From assembly GCA_965370315.1 (NCBI GenBank), contig CBDUTO010000135.1, positions 1 through 11,410 on the forward strand: a DNA stretch of 11,410 nt. The letters are read 5' to 3'. The DNA is from 1-14-2-50-31-20 sp965370315 (lineage in GTDB: Bacteria > Bacteroidota > Ignavibacteria > Ignavibacteriales > Melioribacteraceae). The translations under genes were made by a program, and so were the position numbers. Shown here piece by piece: positions 1-6,758 of the stretch. The notes under the pieces were generated by a model, which had not been told where the DNA came from, did not search any database, and saw nothing but the letters and a program-made list of their open reading frames with translations. Position 1 is the stretch's first letter. Each line of letters opens with the position of its first letter.

Positions 1-1209
1 CACATCATCAAAATTATCAAATTTTTCTGGATAAATTAATGCAGTATCAATTGTTAATCCAGTGCAATCAATTTCATCAAAACCAAAGTATGTTGATAAA
101 TCTCCAATATCATCAATCTCACCTTTAAAGTAGAAATCTCTTTTATCAACTGTACCAACTTCGTTATGATTTATTCCAATATCGACAATGAATTTTTGTT
201 CGTTCTTTTCGATGGTTACATTTCGTAAAAGTAAATCGAACAGTCTCTTTTGATTTTCTGGAATATTTTGGTAAGTATCAATAGTTTCATTTTTATAGCT
301 CTCACTAGAAATCGATTCAAATCCAGAAGCAAGAGCAATAAAATTTAATTTACGTAAAAAACTTTTCTCGTAATTATTTTTCCAGCCACCAGATTCAATT
401 AAAATTAAGCTACTTCCCCACTTTACAAAATTATCTCCGAAAGCACGTGGTTCAAAGTCATCACTATATTTTGCAATATGCCCTGGAATAAATTCACTCA
501 AGTTATTTGTTAACTGAGAGATTAACTTCATTGCATTTCTACGAACTTCATTAATATCTTTTTCGTGATTGTATGCAGGAGCCAAAAAGGAAATTGCTGC
601 AACTTTGTAACTATTGCCAACTGTATAGCGAGTTCCTTGGTCGTGCAGATTAAACGAAAATACTGGTTTAGTCTCTTCTTGAATTTTTTTAAGAATTTTA
701 GATTCTGGAAATTGCAATCGTAAAGCATCACGGTTAATATCAATATCAACATCATTTCTTCTACGAAATCGCTCAGCACCATCAGGGTTTAACATTGGAA
801 TTATGTATAATGTAATTCTCTCTAATAATTTATTTCTAATGTTAGAAAAATCATCATCACCTTCAATAAAATTCAGAAAATCTAGCAAAGCCATTGTTGC
901 AGTTGATTCATCACCATGCATCTGCGACCAAGCCATTATATTGGTCTTGCCACTTCCAATTTTAATTAGTTTTATTTCACGCCCCTCAACAGAAAACCCA
1001 GCAGTTGATATTTCAATTAACTCTGAATTATTAAATTGATTAAGAGCATTCATTAAATCAGAATGTGAAAATCGTTTCTGTTCAATTGAATCAAATTTAT
1101 AATTTGAGTAATTATCATATAGCTTTTGAGATAAATCGTTCTGTGCCAAAACCACACCTTGCAATGTTAATAATAAAATGATTGTATAAATAAATTTTAA
1201 ATTATTCAT
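1..1209 (-). CDS. Secreted M14-family zinc carboxypeptidase, C-terminus cut by window edge
   Basis: The minus-strand frame is open for 403 codons from the ATG at 1209 to the window edge with no stop, so the protein is partial. Residues 1-22 form a signal peptide (hydrophobic core, then a VLA|Q-type cleavage site), so the enzyme should act outside the cytoplasm. The peptidase M14 signature is complete: zinc ligands H98 and E101 in MHGDE, the NPDG and RRN/NRD substrate-pocket stretch near 130-150, third zinc ligand H189 in NLHDQG, and general-base glutamate E272 in IESGGW. Family knowledge: metallo-carboxypeptidases that remove C-terminal residues from peptides, or act on peptidoglycan stems in some branches. 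The substrate here cannot be told. The residues after about 290 are not assigned to a domain. The gene starts 16 bp after the LOG-family stop, so the two are probably co-transcribed. The site GGATG before the start is only a weak ribosome-binding site. Confidence 0.9.
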   Translation of the reverse strand, partial: MNNLKFIYTIILLLTLQGVVLAQNDLSQKLYDNYSNYKFDSIEQKRFSHSDLMNALNQFNNSELIEISTAGFSVEGREIKLIKIGSGKTNIMAWSQMHGDESTATMALLDFLNFIEGDDDFSNIRNKLLERITLYIIPMLNPDGAERFRRRNDVDIDINRDALRLQFPESKILKKIQEETKPVFSFNLHDQGTRYTVGNSYKVAAISFLAPAYNHEKDINEVRRNAMKLISQLTNNLSEFIPGHIAKYSDDFEPRAFGDNFVKWGSSLILIESGGWKNNYEKSFLRKLNFIALASGFESISSESYKNETIDTYQNIPENQKRLFDLLLRNVTIEKNEQKFIVDIGINHNEVGTVDKRDFYFKGEIDDIGDLSTYFGFDEIDCTGLTIDTALIYPEKFDNFDDV

Positions 1210-1225
1210 ATTGTTTTCATCCAAC

Positions 1226-1915
1226 TTAAAAATTTGGAATTATCTTAGTGCCTTTATGGAATTGATAAATATATTCCGCGGCTTCTTTTGGGTCATCCGT
1301 CATTTTAAATAAGTCCATATCAAAATCCTCAATATACTTGAACTTAATCATATACTCTTTTAACCATTCCATTAAGGGTTCCCAATATTCAGTTCCCATA
1401 ACAACTATGGGTACTTTCTTTGTTTTCCCTGTTTGGATTAATGTCAGCACCTCAAAAAATTCATCTATTGTTCCGAAACCACCTGGCATTATAACATAGC
1501 CCTGTGCATACTTAAAAAACATAACTTTGCGAACAAAGAAATATCTGAAATTTAATAGTTTGTCATTATCAATATATGGATTTGAACCCTGTTCTTGAGG
1601 AAGCTCAATATTAACACCAGTAGAGCTACCATTCACTTCAGTTGCGCCTTTGTTCGCGGCTTCCATAATTCCAGGACCACCACCAGTGATAATTCCAAAT
1701 CCTCTTTTCGCCAGTTCCTTACTAACTCGCACAGTTTTTTTATAATATTTGTGACTTGATTTTGTACGTGCAGAACCAAATACAGCTATACTTGGTTTTA
1801 TGTTACCCATTTTTTCAAATCCCTCTACAAACTCGGCCATTATTCTAAATACACGCCAGAGATCCTCTTGGTTTGCAGCTAAATCCTTTTCAAAGCCATT
1901 AGTTGTTTCTTCCAT
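1226..1915 (-). CDS. LOG-family (TIGR00730-type) Rossmann-fold protein, putative nucleotide 5'-monophosphate phosphoribohydrolase
   Basis: This 229-residue protein carries both hallmark motifs of the LOG / lysine-decarboxylase-like family: GGGPGIMEAAN at residues 78-88 (with E85) and PGGFGTIDE at 144-152 (with E152). R129 and K130 lie between them, as expected for phosphate binding. The Rossmann core begins at PSIAVFGSAR (41-50). Family knowledge: members cleave the N-glycosidic bond of nucleoside monophosphates, releasing base and ribose 5-phosphate; plant and some bacterial members activate cytokinins. In most bacteria the real substrate is unknown, and the old 'lysine decarboxylase' label is a misannotation. 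The start is supported by AAAGGAG five bases upstream of the ATG. The M14 peptidase gene follows 16 bp downstream on the same strand. The roughly 35 residues before the core are longer than in the shortest LOG proteins. Confidence 0.9.
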   Translation of the reverse strand: MEETTNGFEKDLAANQEDLWRVFRIMAEFVEGFEKMGNIKPSIAVFGSARTKSSHKYYKKTVRVSKELAKRGFGIITGGGPGIMEAANKGATEVNGSSTGVNIELPQEQGSNPYIDNDKLLNFRYFFVRKVMFFKYAQGYVIMPGGFGTIDEFFEVLTLIQTGKTKKVPIVVMGTEYWEPLMEWLKEYMIKFKYIEDFDMDLFKMTDDPKEAAEYIYQFHKGTKIIPNF

Positions 1916-2147
1916 TATTGCTCCTTTAAATTTGATAGCAATAATAATAATATTTTACTAAATAATCTTAAAGTTTATTAGAAATCTTGTAATGGTAGAT
2001 TCAGTTATTGCAGAATGATCGACTAATAAAATTGAGAAGTGTAAAATGGGATTCGTGTCTTGGGAAAAGTCACAAAAGAATTTGGATAGTTCTAGTATTT
2101 ATACTTTCCTGTTCTTGTACAATTTCATATATGATATGAATGTAATA
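1916..2147. other. Intergenic stretch between TPR gene and LOG-family gene
   Basis: These 232 bp separate two minus-strand genes. I find no open frame of interest and no RNA gene. It should hold the 3' end of the TPR transcript and the promoter of the LOG-M14 pair. The only structure seen is the small inverted repeat at 2124-2140. No TAnnTTTG box could be recognised with confidence. Confidence 0.5.
2124..2140 (-). terminator. Small hairpin just after the TPR gene, possible weak terminator
   Basis: TTCATAT and ATATGAA form a perfect 7-bp stem around a 3-base loop, starting 7 bp after the TPR stop codon in the direction of transcription. The stem is A+T-rich and no T-run follows on the minus strand, so it is at best a weak terminator or a mRNA 3'-end structure. 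Confidence 0.25.
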
Positions 2148-2633
2148 CTAGTTTAATTTTGAAGAGAGCAAAAGTAATTTCTTTTTTCCTAGATCGAAAC
2201 CAGGTTTTAATGAAAGAGATTTATCATACATTGCAATACTCTCTGCCCACCTACCACGTTGCTCGTAAGCTCTTCCTAGATTATAGTATGTATAAAATTT
2301 GCCATCAAAATCATCTGCCTTTATAGCTTCTTCTAACCAAATAATTGATTCATCAATCTCATCAAGTTTTAAAAGATAAAAACCGATGTCACTATATGCC
2401 ATACCATAATTCAAATCCAGTTCAAGAGCTTTGTGACACTGCTTAATTGCTTTATCATAGTTTCGCTCTTTGCTAAAGGTCCACCCTAGATTTACAAATG
2501 CTTCAGCTGTTGGATGAATTTCAATTGAGGTTAAATAATTTGTTTGCGCTTCACTAATATCCCCTTGCATTTGGGAGTCAAATGCTTTTTTGAAATATCT
2601 ACTTGCTATTTTTATACTTTGCTGTTCAAACAT
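2148..2633 (-). CDS. Tetratricopeptide-repeat protein (about four TPRs)
   Basis: The 161-residue protein is almost entirely TPR repeats, at roughly residues 10-43, 44-76, 77-109 and 114-146. The clearest consensus pieces are AFVNLGWTFSKERNYDKAI (45-63), AYSDIGFYLLKLDEIDESI (79-97) and YYNLGRAYEQRGRWAESI (116-133), each followed by an acidic or proline-containing turn (ELDL, KADD, LKPG). There is no signal peptide and no membrane segment, so it is likely cytoplasmic. TPRs are protein-binding scaffolds, and no partner can be named from sequence alone. The gene starts 11 bp after the stop of the basic membrane protein, with GGAT seven bases before its ATG, so both are probably in one operon and may act together at the membrane. 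Confidence 0.85.
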   Translation of the reverse strand: MFEQQSIKIASRYFKKAFDSQMQGDISEAQTNYLTSIEIHPTAEAFVNLGWTFSKERNYDKAIKQCHKALELDLNYGMAYSDIGFYLLKLDEIDESIIWLEEAIKADDFDGKFYTYYNLGRAYEQRGRWAESIAMYDKSLSLKPGFDLGKKKLLLLSSKLN

Positions 2634-2644
2634 AATTTATCCAA

Positions 2645-3085
2645 TTAAGCACTTTGTGAATATTCTATTGACATCTTAGAGAACTTATGATATAAATCCC
2701 TTCGTGATCTACGTTCTGTGGGAGCATTATTTACTATAGAATACCGGGAATCGTTGTTAACTACAAAATTTTGAGCATTTTCCTTTTTTCTTTTCTCTGC
2801 TCTGCTAATTACTCTTACCTTTTTATTATCAATAAGCTTTCTTTCAATTTTGGGTTGAGAGCTTCTAAAAACTACTTCTTTCTTGTTTAATGACTCTCTT
2901 TTAATTACTGGTTTAGTTCGTGGTGAAGTGTTCATTTTAACTTTTCTATTTTTCCCACGAGCCCTCGTCCCTTTATTTTCTCCACAAAAACCAATTTTGG
3001 AACAAATTAATGAGCCAACAATTACTAATGACAAAAGAGAGAATACTACTAAAAGCGAATTATAGATTATTGGTACAAGTTCCAT
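2645..3085 (-). CDS. Small single-pass membrane protein with strongly basic tail, unknown function
   Basis: I do not recognise this 146-residue protein. Residues 5-28 form one hydrophobic helix, followed by CSKIGFCG (28-35), which has two cysteines. The rest (about 38-146) is hydrophilic, low in complexity and rich in Lys/Arg/Asn/Ser, with no recognisable domain. By the positive-inside rule the basic tail should be cytoplasmic; it could contact nucleic acid or acidic surfaces such as the neighbouring TPR protein, but that is inference. AGGAAA lies five bases before the ATG and supports this start. It is first in a unit with the TPR gene 11 bp downstream. Coding status rests on the ribosome-binding site, the plausible topology and the tight spacing. 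Confidence 0.65.
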   Translation of the reverse strand: MELVPIIYNSLLVVFSLLSLVIVGSLICSKIGFCGENKGTRARGKNRKVKMNTSPRTKPVIKRESLNKKEVVFRSSQPKIERKLIDNKKVRVISRAEKRKKENAQNFVVNNDSRYSIVNNAPTERRSRRDLYHKFSKMSIEYSQSA

Positions 3086-3270
3086 TTTTTCCTAGATTAA
3101 ATTTTAATTTTCAACATTCTTCTTTCGCAAGAACCATACCACTATACTTTATTCGTTTTTATTCGATTATTAAACAACGAAGTAAAAAGAATGTATCATT
3201 TTAAGATTTATTCTTGGAAATTTCTTTTTTTGGAACAAATATTTAAAAAGACTGTAAGTATTATTGCGTG

Positions 3271-3288
3271 ATGAATAACACTATTCAT
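3271..3288. repeat. 18-bp inverted repeat in divergent promoter region
   Basis: ATGAATA and TATTCAT form a perfect 7-bp inverted repeat with a 4-base spacer (ACAC). It sits directly upstream of the TAAATTTG box, where an operator would be placed. It could also occur by chance in such A+T-rich DNA. Confidence 0.35.
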
Positions 3289-3289
3289 T

Positions 3290-3297
3290 TAAATTTG
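3290..3297 (+). promoter_or_regulatory. Possible Bacteroidota-type -7 box (TAnnTTTG)
   Basis: TAAATTTG matches the TAnnTTTG consensus of the Bacteroidota primary sigma factor. The nearest upstream TTG (3264-3266) gives a 23-base spacer, a little longer than usual, so the match is tentative. It would drive the TerB-like/cupin pair, leaving a leader of about 55-60 bases. Confidence 0.25.
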
Positions 3298-3360
3298 AAA
3301 AAAATAAATTGAAATTATTTTATTTTTTCTTATTATTGTACTAATTATTCTTGGAGCAAA

Positions 3361-3813
3361 ATGAAACTCACAATGATGGACAGAAGCTCATACTTTAAAG
3401 GTTTATTGCTTCTAATTAAGCGTGATAATGTTGTAACTAGTGAAGAAAAAACACTAATGATTAAGATTGGCAAAACTCTTGGGTTTGAAAAAATATTTAT
3501 CGAAAGTTCAATTAGTAACTTATTAGAAAATGACTTTATAACTAATGATGTACCAGTTTTTTCAAATAGATCATTTGCTGAAAGCTTCATTCTTGATGGA
3601 TTAAAAGTTGCTTTTTCAGATGATGAATTTGCTGCAGAAGAGCTAGAACACTTAACTGAAATTGCTGATAAAAACGGAATTGATAGGGAATGGTTAATGA
3701 TGCTTATTGCAAAGTATATTCAACATTCTGAAACTCTTAACACAAATGAATTTTTATTTGTAACAAAATATCTCAATGATGAAAAAAACTCAACAGTGGA
3801 TATCAAATCTTAA
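3361..3813 (+). CDS. TerB-like all-helical protein, unknown function
   Basis: This 150-residue protein is predicted to be mostly helical and soluble. Its pattern resembles the TerB/DjlA-N helical fold: an N-terminal helix pair (YFKGLLLLIKRDNVVTSEE, 11-29) with the 'D-x-x-V/I-x-x-x-E' turn typical of such proteins, and a second half repeating the theme (VAFSDDEFAAEELEHLTEIADKNGI, 83-107). The TerB assignment is by pattern only. TerB-fold proteins bind metal or act at the membrane in tellurite and stress modules, but no other ter gene is nearby, so a tellurite role should not be inferred. TTGGAGCAAA precedes the ATG, giving a good start. The last 38 bases overlap the cupin gene in another frame, so the two are likely translationally coupled. 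Confidence 0.7.
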   Translation: MKLTMMDRSSYFKGLLLLIKRDNVVTSEEKTLMIKIGKTLGFEKIFIESSISNLLENDFITNDVPVFSNRSFAESFILDGLKVAFSDDEFAAEELEHLTEIADKNGIDREWLMMLIAKYIQHSETLNTNEFLFVTKYLNDEKNSTVDIKS

Positions 3814-4282
3814 TCTAACCCCTCATCCAGAGGGAGGATTTTATAGTGAAGCTTATCGTTCAGATGAAGTCTTTTTAAAAACTTCTCTAGATGATAGATA
3901 TGATGGGTCACGTTCAGTTTCAACTTCAATTTATTTTTTACTGATGGGAAATCAATTCTCTGCATTCCACAAAATAAAATCTGATGAGATTTGGCACTTC
4001 TACGATGGTTCCTCAATTAGACTATATCTTATTTTAGAGGATGGCAAACTGGAAATCAAAAATGTTGGAATCAACATTGGCAAAAATGAAGTGCCACAAA
4101 TAGTTATTCCAAGAAATGTTTGGTTTGCAGCTGAACCAATTGATATAGATAGTTATACATTAGTTGGATGTACTGTTGCACCTGGATTTGACTTCAGCGA
4201 TTTCGAATTAGGAACGCAGAATGATTTGGTAAAAGACTTTCCCCAACATAAAGATTTGATTACACGGTTAACACGAACCTAA
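3776..4282 (+). CDS. DUF985 / cupin_5 family protein
   Basis: The 168-residue protein matches the cupin_5 (DUF985) family. The N-terminal signature is LNLTPHPEGGFYSEAYRS (12-29), followed by STSIYFLLM (49-57) and FHKIKSDEIWHFYDGS (64-79), which is the first cupin motif with H65, E71 and H74 as possible metal or ligand contacts. The second half contains VIPRNVWFAAEP (110-121) and GCTVAPGFDFSDFELG (131-146). The length fits a single cupin barrel. Members such as yeast YML079w have solved structures resembling sugar epimerases and storage proteins, but no activity is established. Two adjacent ATG codons (3776 and 3779) are possible starts, both inside the upstream TerB-like gene. It ends four bases before the stop of the small convergent gene on the other strand. 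Confidence 0.88.
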   Translation: MMKKTQQWISNLNLTPHPEGGFYSEAYRSDEVFLKTSLDDRYDGSRSVSTSIYFLLMGNQFSAFHKIKSDEIWHFYDGSSIRLYLILEDGKLEIKNVGINIGKNEVPQIVIPRNVWFAAEPIDIDSYTLVGCTVAPGFDFSDFELGTQNDLVKDFPQHKDLITRLTRT

Positions 4283-4286
4283 CACA

Positions 4287-4559
4287 CTATAAATCTTCAG
4301 CAAACATTTTGTACTGCTCCCACTGAGCCAGAGCACTATCTAATGGGAAAAGGGTGCGAATCATAAATGCTTCATCACGTTTTCCAAAATCTGCTGGCTC
4401 CCACTCCATATTTGAGTTGAACACCGTGTTATCTGCAAAATTTATTATTGCCCATGAACCTTCACCATTTACTCTTCTTTTCATTACAAGTTGAATATTA
4501 TCTTTTAGTTGAAATCGAGTTGCTAAATCAAACCATTTTGCTTTTTCTTCAATAGTAAT
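4287..4559 (-). CDS. Small protein of unknown family, probable ATT start
   Basis: I do not recognise this family. The first ATG in the frame is at 4484 (65 residues, no ribosome-binding site), but the frame stays open upstream to a TAG at 4563-4565. The added 24 residues look like real protein (an EEKAKWFDLATRFQ-type amphipathic stretch). A perfect AGGAGG (4568-4573) lies eight bases before an ATT codon at 4557-4559, which gives a 90-residue product. No ATG, GTG or TTG exists in that extension, so either ATT initiates here, as known for infC, or an ATG start was lost by a point change. The protein is soluble, Trp-rich for its size (five Trp), with an acidic C-terminus. It ends four bases from the convergent cupin gene. 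Confidence 0.6.
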   Translation of the reverse strand: MTIEEKAKWFDLATRFQLKDNIQLVMKRRVNGEGSWAIINFADNTVFNSNMEWEPADFGKRDEAFMIRTLFPLDSALAQWEQYKMFAEDL

Positions 4560-4691
4560 TTTCTAATCCTCCTAGCTGCAATTTTGCTAACTGAAAGTTA
4601 ATTTTAGTTAGTATTTTATTCTTTGTATCATTATCGAATATTTTTTCATTATTTTAATAAAAAAGCATTTTAAATAATAATTTAATTATAC
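4560..4691. promoter_or_regulatory. Divergent promoter region between the ATT-start gene and the GSCFA gene
   Basis: This 132-bp A+T-rich spacer must serve two genes transcribed outward. It includes the AGGAGG of the minus-strand gene (4568-4573) and an imperfect nested inverted repeat at 4587-4611 (CTAACT ... AGTTAG). No clear promoter boxes were identified. The GSCFA start has no Shine-Dalgarno site, only an A/T-rich leader. Confidence 0.4.
4568..4573 (-). promoter_or_regulatory. Perfect ribosome-binding site that decides an ATT start
   Basis: AGGAGG on the minus strand is the best ribosome-binding site in the window. Its 3' end is eight bases from the ATT at 4557-4559 and about 83 bases from the first in-frame ATG. 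It therefore points to initiation at or very near ATT rather than at the ATG. Confidence 0.6.
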
Positions 4692-5684
4692 ATGAAATTT
4701 AGAACAGAAATTGAAATAGATTCTCCACTAAATAAGATTGAGCACAGAGACAAAATATTAACTATTGGTTCGTGCTTTGCGGAGAATATTGCTGAGTATT
4801 TTAGAGAAACCCGCTTTAATATTTTGGGAAATCCTTTCGGAGTACTCTATAACCCAATCTCAATTTATAACTCACTGAAGTTTACGTGTGATGGGGCAGA
4901 ATTCTCTGAATCAGATTTGATAAAGCATCAAAGTGAGTGGCACAGCTTTTACCATCATAGTGATTTTTCAAATCATGATAAAGAGGTTGTGTTAAATAGC
5001 ATTAATACTTCCATTAAATCAGCCTACTCTTTTTTAAAAAGTGCCGATTTTATTATTTTAACGTTTGGAACATCATACGTGTATGAGCACCTAGAGAAAG
5101 GGATTGTAGTTTCAAACTGCCATAAAATTTCACAAAAACATTTTTCTCACTTCAGATTAACACTCAATGAAACAATTGAATCAATCAAAAAAACATTACA
5201 ATTAATTAAAAGTATAAATTCAAAAGCAAAATTTATTTTAACTGTAAGTCCTGTAAGGCACGGGAAAGATGGAGCTAATAATAATCAATTGAGCAAGGCA
5301 AACTTATTACTCGCTATTAATGAGCTTATTAATTCTGAGAAGAATACCTCATATTTCCCTTCATATGAAATTGTGATGGATGATTTACGCGACTATAGAT
5401 TTTATAATTCAGATTTAGTTCATCCAAATAAAATAGCAACTGATTATATTTGGGAAAAGTTCACGACATCGTTCTGCTCTGATAAGTGTTTAGAAACAAT
5501 GAAGGAAGTTTCGAAAATTGTTTCTGGAAGAAATCATAGAGTTAGAAATACTCTTTCTGATGAACATCAAAAATTTGTTGCTTCGATGATTAAAAAAATT
5601 GAAATGCTCAAAAAGAAACAGCCACACATTATATTAGAGGATGATTTACATTATTTCAAATCTCAGATGTTAATACCAAGCTGA
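4692..5684 (+). CDS. GSCFA-domain protein (SGNH-hydrolase-like)
   Basis: The 330-residue protein carries the family-naming motif GSCFA at residues 26-30 (in KILTIGSCFAENIAEYF). Later blocks fit an SGNH/GDSL-like fold: ILTFGTSYVYE (122-132), ILTVSPVRHGKDG (182-194) and DLVHPN (241-246), whose D241 and H244 would complete a Ser/Cys-Asp-His type site with S27. Family knowledge: GSCFA proteins are common in Bacteroidota and Proteobacteria and related to SGNH hydrolases, but no substrate is established; an ester- or acyl-group function on a surface glycan is only a guess. There is no signal peptide or membrane helix. The C-terminal 70 residues are Lys-rich and predicted helical. The ATG has no visible Shine-Dalgarno site, which is common in such A+T-rich genomes. 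It appears to be a single-gene unit. Confidence 0.88.
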   Translation: MKFRTEIEIDSPLNKIEHRDKILTIGSCFAENIAEYFRETRFNILGNPFGVLYNPISIYNSLKFTCDGAEFSESDLIKHQSEWHSFYHHSDFSNHDKEVVLNSINTSIKSAYSFLKSADFIILTFGTSYVYEHLEKGIVVSNCHKISQKHFSHFRLTLNETIESIKKTLQLIKSINSKAKFILTVSPVRHGKDGANNNQLSKANLLLAINELINSEKNTSYFPSYEIVMDDLRDYRFYNSDLVHPNKIATDYIWEKFTTSFCSDKCLETMKEVSKIVSGRNHRVRNTLSDEHQKFVASMIKKIEMLKKKQPHIILEDDLHYFKSQMLIPS

Positions 5685-5773
5685 AAAGAAAGTTTTCATT
5701 TCTAACCCATTTTGGAGACGTAAAGATTTCTGTTTTCACACTTTGGAAACTATTAAAAAAATATCCTTTCAAA

Positions 5774-6589
5774 TTATCCGTTATAAACATGTGGAACAAA
5801 TGTCTGATCTTCAAATGGTGGACGAATATAGCCCTTACCTTGGTTGCGTGGAGGGAGGGTAATTGGTTTAGGAGACAAATCTTCGTATGGTATTTTACTA
5901 AGCAAATGATGAATTGTATTTAACCGCGCACATTTTTTATCGTCAGCTTCAACAACATACCAAGGAGCTTGTTTTATATCTGTATACTTAAACATTTCAT
6001 CCTTAGCTTTTGAATATTCCAACCAACGTGCTCGTGATTCTAAATCCATTGGACTTAATTTCCATCTACGAATTGGATCATGTATGCGTTTCTGAAATCG
6101 CTTCTCTTGTACATCATCACTAACCGAAAACCAATATTTAATTAAAATAATTCCAGAACGCACTAACATCCTCTCAAACTCTGGACATGAGCGCATAAAC
6201 TCCTGATATTCCTTTTCAGTGCAAAAGTCCATAACTTTCTCAACTCCAGCTCTGTTGTACCAACTTCTATCAAATAAAACCATTTCGCCAGCAGCAGGCA
6301 AATGCGGTGCATATCTTTGGAAATACCATTGAGTTTTCTCTTTTTCGGTAGGTGTTCCAAGAGCTACAACACGACAAACACGTGGATTTAATTTATCCTG
6401 AATTCGCTTAATTGTGCCACCTTTTCCGGCTGCATCCCGTCCCTCAAAGAGAACAACTACTTTTAGACCATTGTGTTTAATCCACTCTTGGAGCTTTACT
6501 AATTCAACTTGAAGAAGATTTAGTTCTTTTGCATATACTTTTTTAGAGAGTTTTTTTTCTTCAGTTTTAGTTTCGATTTTATTTCCCAT
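5774..6589 (-). CDS. ppk2: Polyphosphate kinase 2, class I (single-domain)
   Basis: PPK2 transfers phosphate between polyphosphate and nucleotides, usually making ATP or GTP from the diphosphate. Numbered from the chosen ATG, the 271-residue protein has Walker A GRDAAGKGG at 50-58. It also has the Walker B-like MVLFDRSWYNRAGVE at 103-117 with D107 and R108, and the lid region KRFQKRIHDPIRRWKLSPMD with its conserved arginines. One domain and this length fit class I (TIGR03707-like), rather than the two-domain class II; the class call is from memory of the family. The start at 6589 is preferred over an ATG eight codons upstream because GGAG lies six bases before it. It is divergent from yajQ across a spacer that holds a 24-bp palindrome. 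It stands alone, without ppk1 or ppx nearby. Confidence 0.93.
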   Translation of the reverse strand: MGNKIETKTEEKKLSKKVYAKELNLLQVELVKLQEWIKHNGLKVVVLFEGRDAAGKGGTIKRIQDKLNPRVCRVVALGTPTEKEKTQWYFQRYAPHLPAAGEMVLFDRSWYNRAGVEKVMDFCTEKEYQEFMRSCPEFERMLVRSGIILIKYWFSVSDDVQEKRFQKRIHDPIRRWKLSPMDLESRARWLEYSKAKDEMFKYTDIKQAPWYVVEADDKKCARLNTIHHLLSKIPYEDLSPKPITLPPRNQGKGYIRPPFEDQTFVPHVYNG

Positions 6590-6661
6590 TTTTACTCCAA
6601 TAGTTTTTTGCAAAATAAGAATGAATTAAATATAATTCCACATTTAATTTATAATCGAATC

Positions 6662-6685
6662 TTTTCTATAAATATTTATAGAAAA
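6662..6685. repeat. Perfect 24-bp palindrome between ppk2 and yajQ
   Basis: The left half TTTTCTATAAAT is followed immediately by its exact reverse complement ATTTATAGAAAA, with no spacer. It lies about 76 bp before the ppk2 start and about 73 bp before the yajQ start, nearly midway. Its symmetry fits binding of a dimeric regulator to both promoters. It could also form a hairpin acting as a bidirectional barrier to transcription, since it ends in a T-run on either strand. Confidence 0.6.
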
Positions 6686-6698
6686 ACAATATTGCTCC

Positions 6699-6706
6699 TA
6701 TTTTTG
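6699..6706 (+). promoter_or_regulatory. Possible TAnnTTTG promoter box for yajQ
   Basis: TATTTTTG matches the Bacteroidota -7 consensus. No clear TTG is found at the expected distance upstream; the palindrome ends 13 bases upstream and would overlap the -33 region. This would leave an untranslated leader of about 45 bases. Confidence 0.3.
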
Positions 6707-6758
6707 AAATAGAATTAGTAACTTTCCAAAAAGAAATTTTAATTATCTGGGAGATAGC

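Larger units (their letters stand above)
3086..3360. promoter_or_regulatory. Divergent promoter region between basic membrane protein gene and TerB-like gene
   Basis: These 275 bp lie between two genes that start in opposite directions, so both promoters should be here. The stretch is very A+T-rich. It contains a short inverted repeat (3271-3288) and a TAnnTTTG box (3290-3297) pointing to the plus-strand gene. No coding frame in it is credible. Confidence 0.5.
6590..6758. promoter_or_regulatory. Divergent promoter region between ppk2 and yajQ
   Basis: This 169-bp A+T-rich spacer lies between two outward-facing genes. It contains a perfect 24-bp palindrome at 6662-6685, a TATTTTTG box at 6699-6706 pointing to yajQ, and GGGAG (five bases from the yajQ ATG) and GGAG (six bases from the ppk2 ATG) as ribosome-binding sites. 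Confidence 0.55.

Noticed and set aside
528..1039. Two short frames, one on each strand, in the left end of the window
   Set aside because: They lie within the M14 peptidase gene, which has a signal peptide and all catalytic motifs in one continuous minus-strand frame from 1209 to the edge. The short frames show no motif.
1226..1915. Lysine decarboxylase or cytokinin-specific LOG enzyme
   Set aside because: The motifs show the LOG family, for which 'lysine decarboxylase' is a known misannotation. Nothing in the sequence proves a cytokinin substrate.
2883..3204. Two overlapping plus-strand short frames opposite and beyond the basic membrane protein gene
   Set aside because: They lack ribosome-binding sites and motifs, and lie opposite a better-supported gene and its promoter region.
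3361..3813. A tellurite-resistance role for the TerB-like protein
   Set aside because: The fold resemblance is weak and no other ter-type genes are nearby, so the phenotype name is not justified.
6590..6613. An eight-codon longer start for PPK2
   Set aside because: GGAG lies at good distance from the ATG at 6589, while the upstream ATG has no ribosome-binding site.
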